Source: Halalkalibacter urbisdiaboli (lineage in GTDB: Bacteria > Bacillota > Bacilli > Bacillales > Bacillaceae_D). Taken from it: 64,000 nt of DNA. Position 1 is the first letter of the stretch, and every line of letters begins with the position of its first letter. The notes under the pieces are model-generated. The model was not told where the DNA came from. It did no database searches and saw only the letters and a program-made list of their open reading frames with translations. This document shows positions 10,442 to 19,264 of this stretch, in pieces. The DNA lies in NCBI RefSeq assembly GCF_002156385.1, contig NZ_MVJM01000001.1:1456872-1520871 (forward strand), read 5' to 3'. Made by a program: the position numbers and the translations under genes.

Positions 10442-10477
10442 AAAACGAGGATAATCTAATTTAGATTACCCTCGTTT
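10442..10477 (-). terminator. Intrinsic terminator after the epimerase gene
   Basis: Inverted repeat AAACGAGG...CCTCGTTT with inner TAATCTAA/TTAGATTA, 7 bases past the epimerase stop. Confidence 0.75.
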
Positions 10478-10483
10478 CTAGTA

Positions 10484-11332
10484 CTATTTTAGATTTACAT
10501 AATTTCTCCATTGATGAACCGGTTGCCAGTTAAGGAGTTGCTTTGCTTTTTCATTAGATAGGAGTGTTTCAAATTCTCCCAATTCCTTTGTAATCTCTAC
10601 TCCCGGGTAGCATGTTTCCATAAGCTTTTTACTTGGTATATCCATGCTCGTATCATCAGCTGAAATATTAAGGGCAACGGAACCAAGCCCATCTATTTCT
10701 ATTGATTTTCGATATGCTACAGCAGCATCGCGAGAATCAATATAGCTCCATAATATCGTTTTACGCAATTCAGGTTCATGGATAAAGCTAGGAAAATTAT
10801 TATACATCTCCGGCGTAATAACATTACCTAATCTCATGGAGACGACCTGCATTCCTGTTCTACGGTGAATCATGTCTGCTGTTTCTTCATTTACGATTTT
10901 AGATAAGCCATAGCTTTCCTCTGGCAATTGGGGATGCTCCTCATCAACTGGAACATAATTTGGCTGTAAGCTTTGTTTCGAGAAGACTACACCATATGAA
11001 GATTCACTCGAGGAAATCGCTGCTTTTTTAATACCAAGATTCCCAGCTGCCTCTAAAATGTTATACGTCGACATTACATTATTTCGAAATGTCATTTCAT
11101 TCGGGTGAGAGTAGGCTACGGGTATAGCTGCTAGATGGACAACTGCATCAGCCCCTGCTAGAACACCATAGACCTCACCTAATTGCTGTAAATCAGTAAT
11201 GACTGTTGGACATAGTGACTCTTTTGGATGTTTGATATCTGCATTCACGACATCGTAACCACTCTTAACAAATTCTTTTATTACACTAGTACCTAGAAGA
11301 CCGCTACCACCCGTAACAACAATTTTTTTCAT
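10484..11332 (-). CDS. NAD(P)-dependent epimerase/dehydratase (extended SDR)
   Basis: A 282-residue extended short-chain dehydrogenase: the dinucleotide motif VTGGSGLLG at residues 6-14, ADAVVHLAA, and the catalytic YGLSK (Tyr-x3-Lys) about residue 138. Members interconvert or oxidise sugars or nucleotide sugars. Length and sequence do not fix the substrate; uronate dehydrogenase-like or UDP-sugar epimerase-like roles both remain possible. It is divergent from an HxlR regulator and has a near-cre sequence in the shared gap. The start has AGAGGTG four bases upstream. Confidence 0.8.
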   Translation of the reverse strand: MKKIVVTGGSGLLGTSVIKEFVKSGYDVVNADIKHPKESLCPTVITDLQQLGEVYGVLAGADAVVHLAAIPVAYSHPNEMTFRNNVMSTYNILEAAGNLGIKKAAISSSESSYGVVFSKQSLQPNYVPVDEEHPQLPEESYGLSKIVNEETADMIHRRTGMQVVSMRLGNVITPEMYNNFPSFIHEPELRKTILWSYIDSRDAAVAYRKSIEIDGLGSVALNISADDTSMDIPSKKLMETCYPGVEITKELGEFETLLSNEKAKQLLNWQPVHQWRNYVNLK

Positions 11333-11377
11333 TTTGCACCTCTACGTTAAATTAGTCATTTCTTGTGTTACTACTAT

Positions 11378-11391
11378 TGAAAGCGTATCTA
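11378..11391. promoter_or_regulatory. Weak cre-like site in the epimerase/HxlR gap
   Basis: TGAAAGCGTATCTA matches the cre consensus with one mismatch (position 13). Confidence 0.35.
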
Positions 11392-11498
11392 TTCTATCTT
11401 TTCTTTACAAGTACTGAAATTTATTTGATATAATTAATAACGAGTTACAAAGTATATTTTTTATAGTAATATATCCTTTTTATAGTAGGTGAATATTT

Positions 11499-11813
11499 AT
11501 GGGCGAAACAAATATTACGATCGAATGTTCAATTGAAAAAGCTTTAAATATCCTTGGTGGTAAATGGTCATTTTTTATTTTAAAAGAGCTTTTTGAGGAA
11601 AAAAAACGTTTCGGAGAGCTGAAAAAAGCAATCCCAAAAATTAGCCCAAAGGCTCTAACCGATACGTTACGTCATCTTGAGGAAAATCAAGTCATTGATA
11701 GAACCGTCTATCCAACCGTACCTGTTACTGTTGAATATTCTTTAACCGATAAAGGTTATGCGTTAAAAAACATTTTAAAGGAAATGAAATTATGGGGAGC
11801 CCATTGGGCATAG
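11499..11813 (+). CDS. HxlR-family transcriptional regulator
   Basis: A 104-residue winged-helix protein with the HxlR pattern: IECSIEKALNILGGKWSFFIL, FGELKKAIPKISPKALTDTL and the wing VPVTVEYSLTDKG. The single early Cys (residue 9) is typical; in several relatives this Cys senses aldehydes or thiol stress. It is divergently transcribed from the epimerase gene, which is its likely target. Start supported by GGTG seven bases upstream. Confidence 0.88.
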   Translation: MGETNITIECSIEKALNILGGKWSFFILKELFEEKKRFGELKKAIPKISPKALTDTLRHLEENQVIDRTVYPTVPVTVEYSLTDKGYALKNILKEMKLWGAHWA

Positions 11814-11850
11814 AAAATGGGCTATCTAAAAGGAGAAAATTGAATGACAA

Positions 11851-11950
11851 TGACTCCGTTCGCTCCTACTATGAGAAATAGGACTTTCAAAAAAGTAGCG
11901 GCTTCGAGGTTGTTCTAATAAGGAATACTCACCTTTTAGGACAACCTCTA
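11851..11950. repeat. Diverged mosaic hairpin repeat (copy D) with inverted repeat
   Basis: ACTCCGTTCGCTCCTAC, ATGAGAAA and GTAGCGGCTTCGAGG recall the repeat at 35540-35630 (TTCCGTTCGCTACG, ATGAGAAA, GTAGCGACTCC). A stem GAGGTTGTTCTAA / TTAGGACAACCTC (11906-11948, one mismatch) ends it and may terminate the converging HxlR and ferredoxin transcripts. Confidence 0.5.
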
Positions 11951-11959
11951 TGTAAAATT

Positions 11960-12316
11960 TTAATTTGATGATACAACCGCCTGACAGGCTAAACGTTTTT
12001 GAGAGGATAATGCTTCAGCTAATTTCTCGCGTTCCTTTTCTGTCGGCTGTGATAATAAGTCATTACCTGTTGTCACATGGACTTCGCATCGCCCACAGGT
12101 TCCTTTTTGGCATTTATAATCAAGAAGCTGATTTTGTTCAAATGCGGCTTCTAACAACGTTTTCTTCTCAGCTGGCATCTTTATTAAATAGGTTTTCCCC
12201 TGTTGTGAAACAGTGAGTACCTTTTCCTCTTTTTCCTCACTTAATGGCTTTTCTATTGGTGCTGTGACTCGTTGTTGCTGTATTAAAGAGCCTACGGTAA
12301 ACTTTTTTTCACTCAT
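11960..12316 (-). CDS. 2Fe-2S ferredoxin-like protein
   Basis: A 118-residue protein with a plant-type [2Fe-2S] domain: the cluster ligands read YKCQKGTCGRC (Cys-x4-Cys-x2-Cys) with the fourth Cys in RLACQAV near the end. A charged N-terminal extension of about 35 residues precedes it. It should be a soluble electron carrier. No partner oxygenase or reductase is adjacent, so the pathway is unknown. The start has GGGGG upstream. Confidence 0.85.
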   Translation of the reverse strand: MSEKKFTVGSLIQQQRVTAPIEKPLSEEKEEKVLTVSQQGKTYLIKMPAEKKTLLEAAFEQNQLLDYKCQKGTCGRCEVHVTTGNDLLSQPTEKEREKLAEALSSQKRLACQAVVSSN

Positions 12317-12430
12317 AGTAATCCCCCCATTTTCACGTAGTTTCTTTCACTATAGTACAGTACCACTGATTGTTCAACTAACGAAGCAATGTCCTTCCTT
12401 GCCTGTTTTTTTACTTCCTGTAAAGTGAAA

Positions 12431-12462
12431 AAGGAGAGCTCAACACACGAGTTCTCCTTTTG
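12431..12462 (-). terminator. Intrinsic terminator after the isomerase operon
   Basis: Stem AAGGAGAGCTC / GAGTTCTCCTT (one G-T pair), seven-base loop, 4 bases past the last stop of the ThuA operon. Confidence 0.75.
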
Positions 12463-12465
12463 TTA

Positions 12466-13434
12466 TTATGCCCACCACATATCGGAAGGTCTTTCTTCAA
12501 TTAATACGGATTTCAAGTTTTTGACTGCACGGGCAAACCCTTCGTCAATTGACATAATTGGGTCTTCATGCTCAATGCTGACAATATGGTCGTAACCATA
12601 AGTACGTAAAGCACTGATAATATTAGACCATTCTTGAATACTGTGCCCACAACCAACTGAACGGAATGTCCACGCTCTTGATTGAACCTCGCCATATGGT
12701 TGCATGTCTGTTAAGCCGTACATATTAACATTATCCTGATCGATGTACGTGTCCTTTGCATGAAAATGATGAATAGCATGTTGCTTTCCGAGAATTTTTA
12801 TCGCAGCAACAGGATCAATTCCTTGCCACCATAAATGACTTGGGTCAAGATTTGCACCGATCGCATCAGATGTTTCTTCTCTCAGCTTTAACAATGTATA
12901 AGGCGTATGCACCAAGAACCCACCATGAAGCTCTAAACCTATCTTGACACCATGCTCTTCTGCTAATTTCCCAATCCCTTTCCAATATGGAATTAGTTTT
13001 TCTTCCCATTGCCACTTTAAAATATCTCCATATTCGGTTGGCCATGGTGTAACGGGCCAATTAGGATATTTTGCTCCTTCATGATCACCTGCAGTACCTG
13101 AAAAACAGTTAACAACGGGAACGTTCATTAATTTTGCTAATTTTATTGTTTTTATTAGTATTTCGTTTGAAACCTGAGCAAATTGTTTATCTGGAGAAAT
13201 AGGATTCCCATGACAACTAAAGGCACTAATTTCAAGACCACGTGATGTTACTTGCTCAAGGTAATCCTCTCGTAGCTTTTCATTTTCTAAAAGTCGATCA
13301 ATGTCACAATGAGCATTACCTGGATAACCACCTGTTCCAATTTCAACTGCCTGCACACCAGCATTTTTTACTGTATCTAGCATGTCTTCAAAATTCTTTT
13401 GAGAAAATAGTACTGTAAATACACCTAATTTCAT
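12466..13434 (-). CDS. Sugar isomerase/epimerase, TIM-barrel (xylose isomerase-like)
   Basis: A 322-residue AP-endonuclease-2 superfamily barrel. The expected metal ligands are visible: Glu168 (GLELHGG), Asp197 and His200 (NLDPSHLWW), His223 (IHHFHAKDT) and Glu288 (SIEHED). E. coli YcjR, a 3-keto-sugar 4-epimerase, and related sugar lyases share this layout. It is the last gene of a four-gene operon, 10 bases after a Gfo/Idh/MocA gene, with AGGAGG before the start. Acting on a 3-keto glycoside made by the dehydrogenases is the favoured role, by analogy. The family also holds simple ketose epimerases and inosose isomerases. Confidence 0.82.
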   Translation of the reverse strand: MKLGVFTVLFSQKNFEDMLDTVKNAGVQAVEIGTGGYPGNAHCDIDRLLENEKLREDYLEQVTSRGLEISAFSCHGNPISPDKQFAQVSNEILIKTIKLAKLMNVPVVNCFSGTAGDHEGAKYPNWPVTPWPTEYGDILKWQWEEKLIPYWKGIGKLAEEHGVKIGLELHGGFLVHTPYTLLKLREETSDAIGANLDPSHLWWQGIDPVAAIKILGKQHAIHHFHAKDTYIDQDNVNMYGLTDMQPYGEVQSRAWTFRSVGCGHSIQEWSNIISALRTYGYDHIVSIEHEDPIMSIDEGFARAVKNLKSVLIEERPSDMWWA

Positions 13435-13444
13435 ATTTGGCCTC

Positions 13445-14485
13445 CTAAGTTAAACGAATGCTATGTCCAGATACACTGCTATTATAAATAGCATCGATAA
13501 TTTGGGTTACTTGTAATGCTTCTTGCGGCTTTACAACTAACTCCTCAACTCCTAAACAGCTGTTAACAAAATTTTGAACTTGAGCAATACCCGGGTTTTC
13601 TTCACCTGGTATCCAATCAGCCTGACTTGTAAACAGTGTCCCGTATTTCGCTTGATTCAGTTCAAGAGGAAATAAATCAATGCCTCCAGTTAATCCAGAG
13701 ATACTTACACTTTCTTTATCCTCTTTTATATTCGCTGCCCATGACGTTTCAAATAAAAGTGAAGCCCCATTTTCAAAACGAATATACGCCGTCACATGGT
13801 CATCAACGTCAAACGTCTCATGGTTATACGTTCCCCATTGATTGACCTGGTTTGGAATTTTACTTAAACGATTATACGCCGTACCTGTTACTTCTATTGG
13901 TTTTGGATTCCCTAATAACCATAATGTTAAGTCTAAAAAATGACAGCCATAATCAATTAAACTTCCGCCACCTTGAAGCTCTTTGTTTGTAAACACACCC
14001 CAACCTGGAACTTTACGCCTTCTCAAAGCCTGTGCTCGTGCAACGATCGGTTCTCCTATTTCATTTTCTAAGATAACTCGTTTCGCAGCTTGCGAGTCTT
14101 TCATATAACGATAATGGTAGGCGATGGAGAGCACCTTTCCAGACTTTTTTGCAGCTTCAATCATCTTTTCGCACTCTTTAGCATTCAGGGCCATCGGCTT
14201 TTCACATAATACGTGAACACCAGCATCAAGAGCGGCTATCGTTATTTCTGCGTGGAATTTATTTGGTGTGCAGATGATAACTGCATCCACGTGAGAAAGT
14301 AGCTCATGATAATCGGTAAAAGCGTGTGGTACATGAAATTGCTCAACTACTTTTTTTACTGTCCCTTCATTCACATCACAAACTGCCACAATATTGACGT
14401 GCTCAACTAGTTGTTGTAAGGCAGGAAGATGTCGATCCTGGGCAATTCCTCCGACACCAATTACTCCCACTTTTAGTTTTGTCAT
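13445..14485 (-). CDS. Gfo/Idh/MocA-family oxidoreductase (first copy)
   Basis: A 346-residue NAD(P)-dependent sugar dehydrogenase: Rossmann motif GVIGVGGIAQDRH (residues 7-19), CEKPMAL (Lys about 95 in the EKP motif), and a C-terminal alpha/beta domain with GGGSLIDYGCHFLDL carrying the Asp/His pair. It follows the second Gfo/Idh gene by 14 bases and overlaps nothing. Sites GGTGGAGG precede the ATG. Relatives include ThuB and YcjS, which oxidise glycosides at C3. The two copies in this operon differ strongly, so one may oxidise the intact glycoside and the other reduce or oxidise a released keto sugar. Confidence 0.88.
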   Translation of the reverse strand: MTKLKVGVIGVGGIAQDRHLPALQQLVEHVNIVAVCDVNEGTVKKVVEQFHVPHAFTDYHELLSHVDAVIICTPNKFHAEITIAALDAGVHVLCEKPMALNAKECEKMIEAAKKSGKVLSIAYHYRYMKDSQAAKRVILENEIGEPIVARAQALRRRKVPGWGVFTNKELQGGGSLIDYGCHFLDLTLWLLGNPKPIEVTGTAYNRLSKIPNQVNQWGTYNHETFDVDDHVTAYIRFENGASLLFETSWAANIKEDKESVSISGLTGGIDLFPLELNQAKYGTLFTSQADWIPGEENPGIAQVQNFVNSCLGVEELVVKPQEALQVTQIIDAIYNSSVSGHSIRLT

Positions 14486-14499
14486 ATTCCTCCACCTTC

Positions 14500-15525
14500 T
14501 TATATGCTGACTATTTTTTTTGTTTCATTTGATTCTAATGCGGCTAACACAACTTGAAGTGACCTCATCCCCTCTTCTCCAGAAACAGCAGGATTTTTGT
14601 TTTCGATAACTGCTTCAACAAATCGATCAATAACCTGTGTATTCGTTTGCCCACCTGAATCATTCGTTTGAATACCACCAAGCTCGTATTTTACTACTTC
14701 ACCTGTTTGGTATTGAATGACGAGAGAATTAGTTGGATCGTCCTCTAATCGAACAATTGCTTTTTCCGCATAAATAATCGTTGAATTATCCTCTTTTGAG
14801 ACATAGGACCAGCTTGCAGCCAACGTACCAACAATTCCACCTTCTGTTTTTAGGACACACACAGCGGTATCATCTACATCCGTATTTTCTTTCGCGCTCG
14901 TTTCAACAAACGCTCCAACCTCAACAAATTCTTCACCTAAAATAAAGCGTAATAAATCTGTTTTATGTACACCTAAATCACCCATCGCACCGATAAAGGC
15001 CTGATCCTTTTTAAAGAACCAGCTTTCCTTTCCATCTGCACTCCAGCCTTCTGGACCACCATGTCCAAACGCTGTGCGAAAGCTATAAATTTTTCCTAAC
15101 TCCCCATTTGCAATAAGCTGACGTGCTTTCTGATGGGACGGAACAAACCGTTGATTATGGGCAATCATCAGTTTTTTATTCGCCATTTTTGCTGCTTGAA
15201 TCATTTGTTCCGCATCTTCCTTTGAAGTTGCCACCGGCTTTTCGCATAGGACATGCTTTCCTGCCTGCAATGCAGCAATGGAAATCGATGCGTGCAAGTA
15301 GTTTGGAGTACAAACACTAACTGCATCAATTTCAGGATTAGCTAATAACTCCTCATAACTAGTATAGGCCAACACGCCGTACTCGCTCGCAAAGGCTAGC
15401 ACCCGTTCTTCTACAAGATCACACACAGCTATAATCTCCGTGTTTTCATTTTGCGCATACTCAGGTAAATGACGGTGTTTTGCTATACTCCCACAACCAA
15501 TAACTCCGACTCTTAATTTACTCAT
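14500..15525 (-). CDS. Gfo/Idh/MocA-family oxidoreductase (second copy)
   Basis: A 341-residue dehydrogenase: GVIGCGSIAKHRHLPEY (residues 7-23), CEKPVATS, and a C-terminal domain with GAMGDLGVHKTDLLRFILGE holding the catalytic Asp/His. It lies 18 bases after thuA-like 15544 and 14 bases before the first copy. GGGGGAG precedes the start. Substrate is a sugar or glycoside; the operon context points to C3 oxidation of a disaccharide or plant glycoside. Confidence 0.88.
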   Translation of the reverse strand: MSKLRVGVIGCGSIAKHRHLPEYAQNENTEIIAVCDLVEERVLAFASEYGVLAYTSYEELLANPEIDAVSVCTPNYLHASISIAALQAGKHVLCEKPVATSKEDAEQMIQAAKMANKKLMIAHNQRFVPSHQKARQLIANGELGKIYSFRTAFGHGGPEGWSADGKESWFFKKDQAFIGAMGDLGVHKTDLLRFILGEEFVEVGAFVETSAKENTDVDDTAVCVLKTEGGIVGTLAASWSYVSKEDNSTIIYAEKAIVRLEDDPTNSLVIQYQTGEVVKYELGGIQTNDSGGQTNTQVIDRFVEAVIENKNPAVSGEEGMRSLQVVLAALESNETKKIVSI

Positions 15526-15543
15526 CTTCTCTCCCCCGATCTC

Positions 15544-16269
15544 TTAGTTTTTCGGTTTTATTTCTTCTAATGGCTTTGCGTTACCATACACAGGATAATC
15601 TCTTTTCGTTGGAGCTACCCAGTTTACAGCATTTTTAATAACTTGTTGAATTTCTTCATTATGGTAGGTCGGATACGTTTCATGGCCTGGACGGAAATAA
15701 AAGATCTTCCCATTTCCTCTTTGGTACGTGCAACCACTTCTAAATACTTCCCCACCCTCGAACCAGCTCATAAAAATAAGTTGTTCAGGAGCAGGTATGT
15801 CAAAATGTTCACCGTACATCTCTTCCTTTTCAAGCTCGATGAATTCACCAATTCCCTCTACAATTGGGTGACTCGGATCAATAACCCAAAGACGTTCCTT
15901 ATCATCCGCTTCACGCCATTTTAAATCACACGTAGTCCCCATTAATGATTTGAAGATTTTGGAAAAGTGGCCAGAATGGAGAACAATCAACCCCATCCCC
16001 TCTAATACACGTTGCTTCACCTTCTCAACAATCTCATCACTAACTTCATCATGTGCAAGATGCCCCCACCAAATGAGCACATCGGTATCATTTAATACAG
16101 CATCAGATAACCCATGCTCAGGTTCGTCAAGAGTTGCTGTTTTAACAAGTACTTTCTCCCCCTTCAAAAAACTAGAAATGGCTCCATGAATTCCTTCTGG
16201 ATAAATATCTCGAACGACCGGATTCTTTTGTTCGTGGCGGTTTTCATTCCATACAGTTACCTTTACCAT
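15544..16269 (-). CDS. ThuA-domain protein
   Basis: A 241-residue ThuA-like protein of the glutamine-amidotransferase-like fold: [10 protein letters not shown] at the start, [26 protein letters not shown], and near the end [22 protein letters not shown], all typical of the family. In Agrobacterium and Sinorhizobium ThuA works with ThuB in trehalose and related disaccharide use through 3-keto intermediates. Here it is the first gene of the operon behind two operators. AAGGAGG precedes the start. No signal peptide: cytoplasmic. Confidence 0.85.
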   Translation of the reverse strand: MVKVTVWNENRHEQKNPVVRDIYPEGIHGAISSFLKGEKVLVKTATLDEPEHGLSDAVLNDTDVLIWWGHLAHDEVSDEIVEKVKQRVLEGMGLIVLHSGHFSKIFKSLMGTTCDLKWREADDKERLWVIDPSHPIVEGIGEFIELEKEEMYGEHFDIPAPEQLIFMSWFEGGEVFRSGCTYQRGNGKIFYFRPGHETYPTYHNEEIQQVIKNAVNWVAPTKRDYPVYGNAKPLEEIKPKN

Positions 16270-16388
16270 AGTAATTCCTCCTTAGATTCTATTATGATGT
16301 TATCCATGTGAATACATTCGCTAGACAATGGCTTTCTCTCATTTAAAATGTTCATACGACTGAAAATAAAGTTTTAACACCCCCTCTA

Positions 16389-16402
16389 TGAAATCGATCC
16401 CA
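16389..16402. promoter_or_regulatory. LacI-type operator 1 of the ThuA operon
   Basis: TGAAATCGATCCCA, centred on CG, repeats almost exactly at 16436 with shared flanks (TATGA upstream, GAAT downstream). It lies between the LacI gene and the ThuA gene. Confidence 0.7.
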
Positions 16403-16435
16403 GAATATTGCTAGTATCCATACCTATGATGATTA

Positions 16436-16449
16436 TGAGATCGATCCCA
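16436..16449. promoter_or_regulatory. LacI-type operator 2 of the ThuA operon
   Basis: TGAGATCGATCCCA, a near-perfect palindrome, 47 bases from operator 1. The pair should bind the adjacent LacI protein. Confidence 0.72.
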
Positions 16450-16466
16450 GAATGTATCATATTTAC

Positions 16467-17456
16467 CTACACAGACTCTCGAATTATAAGCTCTATTGGT
16501 AACTCGAAAACTTGTTTCTCATTATTCTTGATTTCATTTGCTAACATTGAAACCATAACTTCCATTGTCTTCTTACCCATATCTTTAATTGGCTGTCTAA
16601 TCGTAGTTAGAGCTGGTTCCATTAATTCTGCAATAGGTTGATCGTCAAAACCAAGGACCGCAATATCATCTGGAATTCTTAATCCAAGACTTTTGGCTTC
16701 TTTTATAATCCCTGCTCCTACTTCGTCACTTCCTGAAAATACCGCAGTTGGCCGGATTTCCATCGCTAAGATTTCCCTTAACAACTTCTTGCCGCATTCG
16801 ATGCTGTGTAAATCTCGAAAAATCCAATTTTCGCTTATTTCTAGATTATGTTCTCTCAGTGCATTCATAAATCCTTTTTGACGATCAGCACCTAGTTCCG
16901 TTTTCATCCCACCGCAATAAGCAATTCTTTTATGTCCTTTTTCAATTAAGTAGCGGGCTCCAATATAACTTCCCTTAATTTGATCGAGTCGAATGATTGG
17001 AATTTTAGCTTCTGATTTATATTCATTACACAAAAGCACCGGTCCACCTTCTTGATACGAAGCAATCGTAGCCCACTCATTTTCGATTGACGTAAAGATT
17101 AAACCATCGACCTGCTTTGTTTTTAATAGATTTAGGAAATTCAGTTCTTTTGCTTTGTCCTGTTGTGTTTGACAAATTAGTAATTGAAGATTATTCTTTA
17201 CTGCAATTGCTTCCATCCCTTCAATAAGAAAAGGGAAAAAAGGATTTGTCAGACGAGGAACGAGTACAGCAATTGTATCGGTTCTCTGTTTTCGCAACCG
17301 TTGAGCTGATGAATTAGGGTAATACTCCAATTCCTTCATTGCCTTGTAGACTAATTGTTTTTTTCTATCAGTAACATAAGGATGATTATTAATTACCCGA
17401 GACACAGTGGATCTAGATAAACCCGCCAATTTAGCCACATCTTCTATCGTTGCCAT
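16467..17456 (-). CDS. LacI-family regulator of the ThuA operon
   Basis: A 329-residue LacI repressor. The N-terminal helix-turn-helix reads ATIEDVAKLAGLSRSTVSRV with hinge NSSAQRLRKQ; the effector domain has DGLIFTS and AVLGFDDQPIAEL. Its stop is 197 bases upstream of the ThuA start in the same direction, and the two 14-bp palindromes sit in that gap, so it most likely controls the operon and perhaps its own readthrough. The effector would be the imported glycoside or a keto product. AAGGGGAT precedes the start. Confidence 0.87.
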   Translation of the reverse strand: MATIEDVAKLAGLSRSTVSRVINNHPYVTDRKKQLVYKAMKELEYYPNSSAQRLRKQRTDTIAVLVPRLTNPFFPFLIEGMEAIAVKNNLQLLICQTQQDKAKELNFLNLLKTKQVDGLIFTSIENEWATIASYQEGGPVLLCNEYKSEAKIPIIRLDQIKGSYIGARYLIEKGHKRIAYCGGMKTELGADRQKGFMNALREHNLEISENWIFRDLHSIECGKKLLREILAMEIRPTAVFSGSDEVGAGIIKEAKSLGLRIPDDIAVLGFDDQPIAELMEPALTTIRQPIKDMGKKTMEVMVSMLANEIKNNEKQVFELPIELIIRESV

Positions 17457-17674
17457 GATATCCCCTTCTTTTCTACGTATGCGACCTATCTTTTTACCTT
17501 CTATAATGAAAAAACACTACCTGAAACCGTTATAAAAATTCACACTACATTTTAATCGATACTACATCAAGACACAATAGTTTATTATTATTTCATACTG
17601 TTTCTACATATTTAATCTCTTAGCTAAATTCTATTAAAGGTAGATTACTGAAATAACCTATTTTTCAATGCCTT

Positions 17675-19264
17675 CTATTTTTCCCCACTCTTTATTTTAG
17701 CTTGATATTCTTTTGGGGTCATTCCTGCAAACTTCTTAAATACTTTGATGAAATATTTATCATTTTGATAACCAACCGAATCAGCAACTTCATAAATTTT
17801 TAAAAATGGATTTTCTAATAATTCTTTTGCTTTTTCGATTCGGATCTTTGTTAAATAATCAGTAATCGTTGCATCATACTCTTGTTTAAATTTCCTCGAA
17901 ATGTATTCTCTGCTCAAAAAGAAACGATCAGCAATTTCTGAGAGCTTAATATCCTTTTGGTAGTTATGTCGAATATATTCTTCAATTTTTTGAACACTGT
18001 TTTTTTCTTTTTTAAACTGGACATTATACACTATTCGTATTAGCTCATGAAATTCCTTCCGCTTTTCCTCTTTGAATTTATTAAATGAGAAAACGCCATC
18101 ATCATTCCAATAAGCTTTCCCTTCGTAAAAAGGAGTTTCAGATTCAATTTGATATTCTTTTAACCAATGTTCCTTTAATATTTCAAATTGACTTTCCCAT
18201 ATCGCAATTTGTTCACGAGAAAAGTACTGGTTTCGTTCAAACGTTTGAAATACTCGCTCTAAGATCGTATCAATTTGATCTGTGCTTCCACTTTGAATCG
18301 CCCACTTAATTTCCTCAGAATATTCAAATGGGTGAATGAGCGGCTTCGAATTCTTCGGAATATCGATCACAATCGTTGTATTCCAATTATGCTCAAGTAA
18401 ATTCTGTTTTAGAAGGGCATTTTCCGCAGATTCATAGCTTTCAGAAATTTGCATAGAGCTTTGGCCAACAACAATCGTACAATGTATTTTTGTAAAACGG
18501 TGAATTTCTATTGCAATTTTTCCAGCTAAATCAGCAATCGCTTCTGTTTTCCAAAATAGAAGAACAATTTCTTGCTCTTTATTTAAGTTTCTAAATGCAA
18601 CCCCACTCTTTTGTTCCGTTAATATTTCATTGCTAATATTAAGTAGCGAAAAAAACGCTAAGTCGGCATCACCTTGATACTTGTTCTTAATCATCATATT
18701 CATTGGTAAAACAGCAATCACGACTGGTAAGAAGCTAACATCAATCTGAAATTCATTTTTTATTTGTTTAATTACCCTAGTAGTAAGCTTCGCTTTATCT
18801 AACATTCCCGAAAGAAGGTAATCCCAATACAGAGGCTTAACTTCATTTATGACACGGGCTTTTTCTATATTCGATAAATGATTCGACGCTTGTTCCTTCC
18901 ACTCTTTAACAGCACGGCTTAACGTTTCATTTAAAACATCTGGCTGGATAGGCTTTAGGATATAATCAAAGCTCCCAAATGCAATCGCATTTCGCATATA
19001 CTGAAAATCGTCATAACCACTAACAACAATCGTTTTACAATGTATTTTAGAAGCGTGTATCCATTTTAATAAGTGAATTCCATCTTTTCTTGGCATGCTC
19101 ATATCAGTAAAAATGATTTCAGGTTGATGCTGTGAAATAAGCGCAACAGCTTCCTCTCCATCTGACGCTTCAAAAATGGTCTCAATTCCAAAGCGCTCCC
19201 ATTCAGCAAGCAACATAAGCCCTTCCCTCACATGCTTTTCATCATCTATAATGATCGCCTTCAT
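17675..19264 (-). CDS. AraC-type two-component response regulator (YesN-like)
   Basis: A 529-residue regulator: receiver domain at 1-120 with acceptor Asp54 in IIFTDMSMPRKDG and Lys near 103 (DYILKPIQP); a long middle linker; and a C-terminal AraC DNA-binding domain from about 430 (IKLSEIADRFFLSREYISRKFK and VADSVGYQNDKYFIKVFKKFAGMTPKEYQ, two helix-turn-helices). It overlaps the kinase gene by 23 bases. The pair should switch on the adjacent importer operon when the extracellular sugar is sensed. Confidence 0.92.
   Translation of the reverse strand: MKAIIIDDEKHVREGLMLLAEWERFGIETIFEASDGEEAVALISQHQPEIIFTDMSMPRKDGIHLLKWIHASKIHCKTIVVSGYDDFQYMRNAIAFGSFDYILKPIQPDVLNETLSRAVKEWKEQASNHLSNIEKARVINEVKPLYWDYLLSGMLDKAKLTTRVIKQIKNEFQIDVSFLPVVIAVLPMNMMIKNKYQGDADLAFFSLLNISNEILTEQKSGVAFRNLNKEQEIVLLFWKTEAIADLAGKIAIEIHRFTKIHCTIVVGQSSMQISESYESAENALLKQNLLEHNWNTTIVIDIPKNSKPLIHPFEYSEEIKWAIQSGSTDQIDTILERVFQTFERNQYFSREQIAIWESQFEILKEHWLKEYQIESETPFYEGKAYWNDDGVFSFNKFKEEKRKEFHELIRIVYNVQFKKEKNSVQKIEEYIRHNYQKDIKLSEIADRFFLSREYISRKFKQEYDATITDYLTKIRIEKAKELLENPFLKIYEVADSVGYQNDKYFIKVFKKFAGMTPKEYQAKIKSGEK

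Noticed and set aside
11843..11917. Short frame starting ATGACAATGACTCC after the HxlR gene
   Set aside because: Has a GGAG-like site but gives about 24 residues inside the diverged repeat; no sign of coding selection.
17522..17535. cre-like TGAAACCGTTATAA upstream of the ThuA LacI gene
   Set aside because: Misses the conserved C near the end and has poor symmetry; too weak to list.
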